Source: Bacillota bacterium (GTDB lineage Bacteria; Bacillota; Limnochordia; Darwinibacteriales; Darwinibacteriaceae). Taken from it: a DNA stretch of 7,835 nt. Below are positions 1-5,038 of the stretch, piece after piece. The stretch is from NCBI GenBank assembly GCA_012799115.1, contig JAAZLY010000021.1, forward strand, positions 1-7,835, written 5' to 3'. Within the stretch, counting starts at the first letter, position 1; each line of letters begins with the position of its first letter. The notes under the pieces are model-generated. The model was not told the origin of the DNA and ran no database searches. It worked only from the letters and a program-made list of their open reading frames with translations. Position numbers and translations under genes: made by a program.

Positions 1-657
1 ATCGTTCCAGACTGCAAGAAACTGGAAAATAACCAGTGATGCCAAGGCCGGAACGCTTAAAGGTAGGGCAAGGCGAAGAAATGTGGTCCAGATCGAAGCA
101 CCGTCGATATGGGCTGCCTCAAAGAGTTCCTCTGGGAGCGATTGAAAGAAGGTGTGCAACATGAAGATGGAAAAAGGCAGACCATAACCTGTATGGACAA
201 GCCACAATCCTCCAAATGTCCCAGAAAGACTTAAGGTATTGTAGAGCCGCAAGACCGGAATAAAGGTCATCTGGGTTGGCACTACAAGCATCATGACGAT
301 CAATCCATAGAAGAATCCCCGCCCCCTAAAATTCAGTTTGGATAACCCAAAGGCTGCTAGGGCTGCCAAGAACACGGGGATAACTGTCCCACCGATAGAG
401 ACGATAAAGCTATTGCGAAATGCCATGAGCATCCCTCCAGAGGAGAGGACATTCTTGTAGTTTTCCACAGTATACTGGGTGAACTTCAACGGACTCGACA
501 GCACCGTCCACCAGCCAGAATAGGCAACATCTCTCGCGGGACGGAGGGATGTGACCAACAGACCAAGGGTTGGCAGGAACCAAATGACGATGGCTGCCAC
601 TACCACAACGTTAACCACGACTCTTGGCAGTTTTTTTCTTAGCCTTAGAGTGTTCAC
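1..657 (-). CDS. Carbohydrate ABC transporter permease, MalG type (3' end cut by window edge)
   Basis: This is one of the two inner-membrane subunits of a sugar importer and forms half of the translocation pore. I translated 219 codons from a GTG start with no stop. About 60 residues are missing at the C terminus compared with the usual 270-300. A hydrophobic N-terminal segment lies at about residues 12-36, followed by further membrane spans at about 80-105, 115-138 and 145-172. The family's EAA loop, which docks on the ATPase, is clear at residues 180-203 (EAAHIDGAS followed by a Pro-rich LPLSVP). The visible part ends at VWND, just before the usual last helix pair. Its start lies 2 nt after the TAG of the upstream permease and its ribosome site is inside that gene, so the two are translationally coupled. 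The partner permease and binding protein lie upstream in the same operon. The substrate is inferred from the binding protein as an oligosaccharide or alpha-glucoside. Confidence 0.93.
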   Translation of the reverse strand, partial: MNTLRLRKKLPRVVVNVVVVAAIVIWFLPTLGLLVTSLRPARDVAYSGWWTVLSSPLKFTQYTVENYKNVLSSGGMLMAFRNSFIVSIGGTVIPVFLAALAAFGLSKLNFRGRGFFYGLIVMMLVVPTQMTFIPVLRLYNTLSLSGTFGGLWLVHTGYGLPFSIFMLHTFFQSLPEELFEAAHIDGASIWTTFLRLALPLSVPALASLVIFQFLAVWND

Positions 658-659
658 AT

Positions 660-1526
660 CTACCCCTCCCTCATTTTTTGCCGGATGTTGGCAAACATGA
701 TTGGAATAATCATCAGGAATAAGACTACGGCAATGGCGCTAGCCCGGCCGGTATTGGCGAACTGAAACATCTCCTTGAACATCCGGTTAGCAATGACTTC
801 ACTGCCGAAGTTACCATTGGTCATGACATAGATAATATCGAATATCTTCAGGACATTCACGAGCATCGTCGTGATCACCATCGTCAAGGCTGGACGGAGC
901 TCTGGGATCGTGATATGCCGGAAAACCTGGAGTTCATTCGCCCCATCTACCTGGGCCGCTTCCACGAGTTCCTTAGGGATCCCCTTGTATGCGGCAGACA
1001 GAATGACCATACAATATCCAGTCCAAATCCACAGACCCACAATGATCAGGGCAAAGTTGTTCAGGGGGCTTTCAAGTAGCCAACCTTTCGGCTCCATGCC
1101 AAAGATGACTAAGATTTGATTGAGCAAACCAATCTGTTGCGATCCCACGGGCTTATAGGTGTACATAAACTTCCAGACCACACCCGCTCCCACAAAGGAG
1201 ATAGCCATGGGCATAAAAATGATAGACTTGGCAAAACTCTCATACTTCACCTTGTCAACTAAGATCGCAAACAAGAGCCCTAGCCCTACTGTACCTGCGG
1301 TGAAAAAGACCAGCCACAGAAGGTTGTTCCTAAAGGCCGTCAGCATGACCTGTGAAGTAAATACGTATTTGTAGTTGGCCAGACCAACAAAGGCCGCAGA
1401 GCGTCGATCCATAAAGCTGAGGTAGATGGTTTGCAGAGCAGGATATACTTGGAAAATCAGCAGGAAAAAAACTGCCGGGCCAACATAGACCATTGGGGTT
1501 AAGCCACCTGTTTTCCGCCTCACCAC
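660..1526 (-). CDS. Carbohydrate ABC transporter permease, MalF type
   Basis: This is the other membrane subunit of the sugar importer. It has 288 residues, normal for the short MalF-like branch without the large periplasmic loop of E. coli MalF. Six hydrophobic segments can be read, at about residues 12-38, 67-90, 100-122, 156-180, 213-235 and 262-283. The EAA loop for ATPase contact is at residues 189-212 (EAAQVDGANE, then ITIPELRP). The segment WIWTGYCMVILSAA just before it resembles AglF/GgtC-type alpha-glucoside permeases, by family memory only. Two GTG codons in tandem (1526 and 1523) could both start. The purine run GGGAAGGGGGAG at about 1529-1540 favours the first or second equally. 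A hairpin terminator separates it from the upstream binding-protein gene, so it is probably made at a lower level than that protein. The MalG-type gene follows almost without a gap. Confidence 0.95.
   Translation of the reverse strand: MVRRKTGGLTPMVYVGPAVFFLLIFQVYPALQTIYLSFMDRRSAAFVGLANYKYVFTSQVMLTAFRNNLLWLVFFTAGTVGLGLLFAILVDKVKYESFAKSIIFMPMAISFVGAGVVWKFMYTYKPVGSQQIGLLNQILVIFGMEPKGWLLESPLNNFALIIVGLWIWTGYCMVILSAAYKGIPKELVEAAQVDGANELQVFRHITIPELRPALTMVITTMLVNVLKIFDIIYVMTNGNFGSEVIANRMFKEMFQFANTGRASAIAVVLFLMIIPIMFANIRQKMREG
663..672 (-). promoter_or_regulatory. Ribosome binding site of the MalG-type permease, inside the end of the upstream gene
   Basis: GAGGGAGGGG on the minus strand ends 5 nt before the GTG at 657. 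It decides the start: the ATG at 659 is followed at once by TGA, so GTG is the only usable codon here. The site lies within the last codons of the MalF-type gene, which suggests translational coupling. Confidence 0.7.
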
Positions 1527-1551
1527 AACTCCCCCTTCCCTAAACTTCGGT

Positions 1552-1581
1552 AAAAAGGCACGCCCTAGTGTAGGGCGCGCC
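1552..1581 (-). terminator. Internal rho-independent terminator (attenuator) between binding protein and permeases
   Basis: Read on the minus strand, this is an 11-bp GC-rich stem (1571-1581 with 1557-1567) containing one G-U wobble. It has a 3-nt loop (1568-1570) and is followed directly by five T (1556-1552). It starts about 23 nt after the stop of the binding-protein gene and ends about 25 nt before the permease start. Partial termination at this place is a known way to make more binding protein than membrane subunits. The extent of readthrough cannot be judged from sequence. Confidence 0.85.
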
Positions 1582-1604
1582 GTATTTCGTGTGATCCGAA
1601 AGTC

Positions 1605-2870
1605 TTAGTAGCTATCTACCGCTACATTTTCGATGAACTCTAAGACATCCATCACGTCATCTCCGCCAACATACATCAAGGTGCCTTCCCAGAATGCGCC
1701 TGCACCAACAGCAGCGGGCATGGAGTCAGAACCATCAAATCTGAAGACATCAGCGTCATTGAGGAGTCTTGCCATATCACGGGTCAGATCATCTGGATAA
1801 ACGGCTGGATTAATCTTGTTGTTCGTACCCAGTTTTCCAAGCCTGTTAGCCCAGATCTCTTGAGCTTCGGCGCTGGCCAAGAAGTTCATGAACTCTGCGG
1901 CTTCTGGAGTCTGGTTGAACTGCCCGATCATGTCACCAGCACCAAGCATGGGACTGCCATGCTCAGGCTTAATTACGGGGAATCCAAAGAAGGCTACATC
2001 TTCACCAATCACAACATCTGGATTCGCATCGAGAATGAAGCTTGTAACAAAACTGGCTTGGCGATGCATCATAGCACGAGGAGGATCGGTCAAGAGTTCT
2101 GCAACAGAGTCACCAAAGTTTGTGGACAAAACTGTAACTGGTCCACCATAGACATAGTCGCTATTGCGTGTAATGGCTCCGAAAATCTCAAAGGCCTCTT
2201 TCACCCTTGGGTCGGTCCAGGGAATTTCATGATCAACCCATTGATCGTAGACATCAGGGCCAGCCGTACGCAGCATAATGTCTTCAATCCAGTCTGTGGC
2301 AACCCATCCACTGGCTGCTCCAGATTCGAGACCGATAGCCCATGGTGTGTCACCATTTGCTACCATTTGATCCATCAGGGCTTCCATTTCAGCCCAAGTT
2401 GTCGGAACCTCATAACCCCTTGCAGCAAACTCTGCAGGACGATACCATACTAGACTCTTGATATCTGCAGCAAACATCAGTGAATACAATCCGTCTTTAT
2501 ACGTTCCGAGCTCAATCCAAGCATCGTTAATGTCTTCACTCAATGTTTTGGCATCCAAAACATTGTTCAGGTCAACAAGTGCTCCCTGCTCAACGTATTC
2601 CTTCATGGCTCCAGGACCAGGCAAGGCTGCAACATCGGGAGGATTGCCAGCAGCGATACGGGTTTGAAGCAAGGTTGGCAGGTCACGAGTACCTTCAAAC
2701 TGCACTGTAATACCAGTCTTAGCCGTAAAAGCGTCCATAACCTCTTGGAATGCTTCTAACTCTTGGCCACCCCAAACGCCCATCATGGTTACGACTCCTT
2801 GAGCCGATACCGCGAAGGATAGAACTAGCACCAACAGCATACTGAATACTACAAAGACACTCCTTTTCAA
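1605..2870 (-). CDS. Extracellular sugar-binding protein of an ABC importer (family 1, AglE-like)
   Basis: This protein captures the sugar outside the cytoplasmic membrane and delivers it to the two permeases encoded downstream. It has 421 residues, normal for family 1 solute-binding proteins. The N terminus is a classical signal peptide: KR at 2-3, a hydrophobic core at about 5-19, and a probable cleavage after VSA at residue 23. There is no lipobox cysteine. The mature part shows the two-lobe pattern of the family, with GNPPDV near residue 80 and a YxPxxF-type lobe around 'VWYRPAEFAARGYEVPTTW'. The central block with PWAIGLESG, TDWIED and HRQASF resembles AglE/GgtB alpha-glucoside or glucosylglycerol binders (family memory, no search run). 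The start is TTG, chosen because a strong AAGGAGGT lies 7 nt upstream and the signal peptide begins exactly there. A promoter and a LacI-type operator precede it, and a terminator follows it. The substrate is an inference. Confidence 0.94.
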   Translation of the reverse strand: MKRSVFVVFSMLLVLVLSFAVSAQGVVTMMGVWGGQELEAFQEVMDAFTAKTGITVQFEGTRDLPTLLQTRIAAGNPPDVAALPGPGAMKEYVEQGALVDLNNVLDAKTLSEDINDAWIELGTYKDGLYSLMFAADIKSLVWYRPAEFAARGYEVPTTWAEMEALMDQMVANGDTPWAIGLESGAASGWVATDWIEDIMLRTAGPDVYDQWVDHEIPWTDPRVKEAFEIFGAITRNSDYVYGGPVTVLSTNFGDSVAELLTDPPRAMMHRQASFVTSFILDANPDVVIGEDVAFFGFPVIKPEHGSPMLGAGDMIGQFNQTPEAAEFMNFLASAEAQEIWANRLGKLGTNNKINPAVYPDDLTRDMARLLNDADVFRFDGSDSMPAAVGAGAFWEGTLMYVGGDDVMDVLEFIENVAVDSY

Positions 2871-2877
2871 TTCTAAA

Positions 2878-2885
2878 ACCTCCTT
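2878..2885 (-). promoter_or_regulatory. Ribosome binding site deciding a TTG start (sugar-binding protein)
   Basis: AAGGAGGT on the minus strand is a full match to the anti-Shine-Dalgarno core. It ends 7 nt before the TTG at 2870. No ATG or GTG in frame fits the signal peptide, so this site supports the unusual start codon. Confidence 0.8.
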
Positions 2886-2898
2886 AGTTTTTCCAGAA

Positions 2899-2912
2899 TG
2901 TAACCGGTTGCA
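2899..2912 (-). promoter_or_regulatory. LacI-family / cre-like operator upstream of the sugar operon
   Basis: The plus-strand sequence TGTAACCGGTTGCA is a 14-bp palindrome with one mismatched pair and a central CG. This is the hallmark of LacI/GalR-family operators and of CcpA cre sites, where it fits the consensus TGWAANCGNTNWCA at all but one position. It lies 28 nt upstream of the TTG start and about 23 nt downstream of the proposed -10 element, a roadblock position. A sugar-specific LacI repressor or CcpA could bind. The sequence does not tell which, and no regulator gene is in the window. Confidence 0.75.
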
Positions 2913-2935
2913 TTTTTCAGCCAGAAAAAACGACT

Positions 2936-2964
2936 AATATAAATATTAGCTACATGAGGGTAAA
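2936..2964 (-). promoter_or_regulatory. Candidate sigma-70-type promoter of the sugar-transport operon
   Basis: On the minus strand TTTACC (2959-2964, 4 of 6 to TTGACA) is separated by 17 nt from TATATT (2936-2941, 5 of 6 to TATAAT). The predicted start falls about 16 nt before the LacI-type operator. The region is AT-rich and overlaps small hairpins, so chance matches are possible. Confidence 0.45.
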
Positions 2965-2971
2965 AACCCTC
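2956..2971. other. Small hairpin between the AEC permease and the sugar operon
   Basis: A 6-bp stem (2956-2961 with 2966-2971, GAGGGT/ACCCTC) has a 4-nt A loop on the plus strand. The plus side is followed by a T-rich tract to about 3000, while the minus side is not directly followed by T. It is the only stem of note in the 147-nt gap after the AEC gene. As a terminator for that minus-strand gene it is weak, because the T run is on the wrong side. It also overlaps the proposed -35 element of the sugar operon. Confidence 0.35.
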
Positions 2972-3017
2972 TTTACTTTTCTTATTTTTTACGTTTTTTG
3001 AAAAGAAACTCGCACGT

Positions 3018-3926
3018 CTATCGCAACCAGAGGAAAATGGGAAGTAGAAGAAAACTGAGTAAGGTGGGAATCACAACCCCCATAGCAGCCAGCTCTTCAT
3101 CGGCATTGAAACTCGAGGCGACCAGCGCGGTGGTGACTAAGGGCGGCATAGACATCATGACAAGTAGGATTGTCTCAAGTTCTCCAGAACGGACAAAGGG
3201 CACAAAAGCCAAGGCGATCACGCCTACCAGCGGGCTTAGTACCAAGCGATGGACAACCACTCCCCAAACTTCGGGTCGAATCTTAAGGCGTCGCTCAAAC
3301 AAGTTGACTACCAGAGCACCAATAATCAGCATCGCAGAGCCCACTGTTATGTTTCCCAGAATCTCCATCGCTCCAAACAGAGCGCTGGGAATCTGTAATT
3401 CAGCGAGGCCCAAGATCAAGCCAAGGAATAGGGAGAACATGTTTAGGTTCATGAGGCGTTTCAGGCTCAGCCTTCTACCAGAGCGGAAGTTAGAAACCCC
3501 ATAACTCCAATAGAACGAGCCTGCCCCGAGCTCAAACAAGACGGCGTAGACAACATAGGGAGCTCCAAAAAGAGCAGAAATAATGGGTACGGGAAGAAAA
3601 ATGTTGTTCCCATTCGTGCAGAGGATTTGATACGTTCCATAGGTCATACCACGCAGGCCAAAGATTTTGGCACTGAAGTGAGCTGTAATCGCCAAGAGAA
3701 TGGATGTGCCAAGCCCGATCGCGGTAAAAATCCATCCTTGACGGAGCGTAGCAAGATCCACATTCTTATACATGGAAAGGAAGAGCATTGCAGGAAAGGT
3801 CACTTTCACCACAAGGCGACTCAATGTGCGGCAGAAGTCCAGAGTCAGAAGCTTTGTCTTATACAAGTAGCCCCCTAGGGCAATAAGTAGCAGTAGCATG
3901 ATGAAGGGATTCAAGATAGTCAGCAC
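3018..3926 (-). CDS. AEC (auxin efflux carrier) family permease
   Basis: This is a cytoplasmic-membrane secondary transporter of the AEC / bile-acid-transporter fold group. Bacterial members move organic acids such as malate or malonate, or other small anions, and the substrate cannot be read here. It has 302 residues, the usual length. Hydrophobic segments run throughout, about ten spans in two halves separated by a basic loop near residues 145-160 (RSGRRLSLKR). The N-terminal stretch with LSRLVVKVTFPAMLFLSMYKN at about 36-56 is typical of the family. So is the C-terminal pattern of a Met/Pro-rich helix (MMSMPPLVTTALVASSFN), followed by a final hydrophobic helix. The start is GTG, preceded 4 nt upstream by AAAGGCGG, and an in-frame stop lies about 30 nt further up. 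It is co-directional with the sugar operon but separated from it by 147 nt containing a separate promoter, so it is probably an independent unit. It is divergent from the beta-repeat gene at 4111. Confidence 0.9.
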   Translation of the reverse strand: MLTILNPFIMLLLLIALGGYLYKTKLLTLDFCRTLSRLVVKVTFPAMLFLSMYKNVDLATLRQGWIFTAIGLGTSILLAITAHFSAKIFGLRGMTYGTYQILCTNGNNIFLPVPIISALFGAPYVVYAVLFELGAGSFYWSYGVSNFRSGRRLSLKRLMNLNMFSLFLGLILGLAELQIPSALFGAMEILGNITVGSAMLIIGALVVNLFERRLKIRPEVWGVVVHRLVLSPLVGVIALAFVPFVRSGELETILLVMMSMPPLVTTALVASSFNADEELAAMGVVIPTLLSFLLLPIFLWLR

Positions 3927-4078
3927 AAATCCGCCTTTCAGTCTGGTATTAAAGACCTACTTCCCCTTGCTCCGCGCCTTATCCTTCATGGGGGTACTGC
4001 CTGCTCTACATTATTTTTTGACCAGAACGAAACAGGTCCTTGTTTTGCAGGTATTCTGCTTTTTAAGACGAATTAATT

Positions 4079-4093
4079 GACAATGATCTTGTC
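4079..4093. promoter_or_regulatory. Inverted repeat GACAA-N5-TTGTC in the divergent intergenic region
   Basis: The 5-bp arms lie at 4079-4083 and 4089-4093. Outer TTA (4073-4075) and TAA (4097-4099) extend the symmetry. It sits just before the ribosome site (AAGGGGTG, 4098-4105) of the gene at 4111, within the 184-nt space shared with the divergent AEC gene. It could be an operator or a small 5'-leader hairpin. No convincing -10/-35 pair was found on either strand of this gap. Confidence 0.3.
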
Positions 4094-4110
4094 TGCTAAG
4101 GGGTGATTGG

Positions 4111-4674
4111 GTGTCTAAGTATGAACGGCTGGTTATTTATCCACTGTTGTTTATTGCTTTGTTTTGTTCATTAACAGGCGTAAATGTAGTGAGTGCTACC
4201 CAGCAAGTCTTTGACAAAATCGTGGCTCGAGAGATTGTCGTGGTTAATGATGAGGGAAACACGGTGGCCTCGCTCAAGTATGATCAGGCCAAAGAAGACG
4301 TAAGCCTAGAACTATTCAACAACGAGGGTAAAAGGGTTGTATCCCTCTTATCCTACGATGATGGCGGTGCCATTGGGGTCTTCAATCAAGACGGACACCT
4401 CACTGTAGCGATGCAAAACGAAAGCCAAGCTGGAAGCGTTTTCCTCTACAATGGCACAAGCAAGATGACGAAACTAGTAGGCCTACGCTCTGGTCTCTAT
4501 GGAGGGGTCATGGAAGTAAACAACGCCGAAGGGCTTCCCACAGGTATCATCGGCAATAATGTCAACAATAATGGCTATATTGGTCTTTTCCGCGGAGAGT
4601 TGTTGGGCTTTCTATCGCCGCAAATTATGCTGAACGTGACAGAAGACGGTGCGACCATTTTCCGTGCCGAATAA
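4111..4674 (+). CDS. Exported or membrane-anchored protein of repeated beta/Gly-turn units, function unknown
   Basis: I do not recognise a function. The 187-residue product starts at GTG, 5 nt after the strong ribosome site AAGGGGTG. Residues 8-27 are hydrophobic after a basic Lys/Arg end, forming a signal peptide (possible cleavage near VSA at 27-29) or a single membrane anchor. The remainder is a chain of about seven units of roughly 17-25 residues. Each has a hydrophobic beta strand, an Asn/Asp-x-x-Gly turn and another strand: IVVVNDEG at 42-49, LELFNNEG at 66-73, IGVFNQDG at 88-95, VFLYNGTS at 110-117, MEVNNAEG at 134-141, IGLFRGEL at 157-164, and LNVTEDG at 174-180. This suggests a beta-solenoid or propeller-like extracytoplasmic domain. 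No catalytic motif or metal cluster is seen. It stands alone between divergent and convergent neighbours and has its own terminator. Related uncharacterised proteins with this turn pattern are known to me only in general terms. Confidence 0.85.
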   Translation: MSKYERLVIYPLLFIALFCSLTGVNVVSATQQVFDKIVAREIVVVNDEGNTVASLKYDQAKEDVSLELFNNEGKRVVSLLSYDDGGAIGVFNQDGHLTVAMQNESQAGSVFLYNGTSKMTKLVGLRSGLYGGVMEVNNAEGLPTGIIGNNVNNNGYIGLFRGELLGFLSPQIMLNVTEDGATIFRAE

Positions 4675-4688
4675 GAAAGGGAAATAAG

Positions 4689-4730
4689 ACGGCGCTACAA
4701 GTTGCTCCCTCGAGCAATCTGTAGCGCCGT
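4689..4730. terminator. Bidirectional rho-independent terminator between convergent genes
   Basis: A perfect 11-bp outer stem (4689-4699 with 4720-4730) encloses an A-C mismatch and a G-U pair. Inside these are a 6-bp inner stem (4702-4707 with 4712-4717) and a 4-nt loop (4708-4711). On the plus strand a T-rich stretch with TT, GCG and TTTTC follows. On the minus strand CTTATTTCCC follows. It begins 14 nt after the stop of the beta-repeat gene and 17 nt after the stop of the FeoC-like gene, so it serves both. Confidence 0.88.
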
Positions 4731-4747
4731 TTGCGTTTTCTATTCTT

Positions 4748-5014
4748 TTAGCGGACTCTGTCCAAAAAGCTCCGACCTTTTTCCGTTACCGACCAAGTCT
4801 TGAGGGAATCCTTTGCGCACATACTGGCGTAGGGACACCTTCCACACGGGAGATCCTGGCACGTTGAACTAGCCTCTTCTGCCAGATAACCCAAACGAAC
4901 AAGTGCCTCTAGGCCTTCCTCAACAAGAGAGATGGGTTGGCCAATCTGCGTAGCGAGGCGAGACATGGATAGATAATCGGCACGATCAACTTCCCCAAGT
5001 AGCTCCTTCAGCAT
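4748..5014 (-). CDS. feoC: FeoC-like iron-sulfur winged-helix protein
   Basis: This is the small cytoplasmic third component of the ferrous iron uptake system. In enterobacteria FeoC binds FeoB and has been proposed as a regulator of its stability or activity. The N-terminal part of 50-odd residues has the helix-turn-helix pattern of FeoC. The C-terminal part holds four cysteines spaced C-x4-C-x2-C-x5-C (CQDLPCGRCPYASMC), very close to the cluster loop of Klebsiella FeoC, where it binds a [4Fe-4S] cluster. The tail ends in a basic ERGRSF-like helix (EKGRSFLDRVR). I prefer the ATG at 5014 (88 residues). The purine run GGAAGGTGG lies about 9 nt upstream of it, while a TTG at 5020 would leave only 3-4 nt. 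It follows feoB by less than 30 nt and ends the operon just before the terminator. A wider FeoC-like transcriptional-regulator role is possible. Confidence 0.85.
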   Translation of the reverse strand: MLKELLGEVDRADYLSMSRLATQIGQPISLVEEGLEALVRLGYLAEEASSTCQDLPCGRCPYASMCAKDSLKTWSVTEKGRSFLDRVR

Positions 5015-5038
5015 GGACAAATCCCACCTTCCTCAGCT

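Noticed and set aside
1860..2453. Long plus-strand open frame antisense to the sugar-binding protein gene
   Set aside because: It lies wholly inside a clear gene on the other strand, lacks a convincing ribosome site, and gives a low-complexity Cys/Ser/His-rich product without any known domain.
2934..2949. AT-rich palindrome CTAATATAAATATTAG as a terminator of the AEC gene
   Set aside because: The stem is only A/T beyond one C-G pair at its base. It overlaps the proposed -10 element, and the T run on the minus side begins only after a 3-nt gap. Too weak to call.
2998..3504. Plus-strand open frame antisense to the AEC permease
   Set aside because: The product is a Ser/Arg/Thr/Lys-rich chain, typical of the complement of a hydrophobic membrane protein gene. 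No domain is recognisable and the AEC gene explains the region.
4077..4082. TTGACA as a -35 element for the gene at 4111
   Set aside because: The matching -10 would fall at about 4100-4105, which is GGGGTG and part of the ribosome site. It leaves no leader and no -10 likeness.
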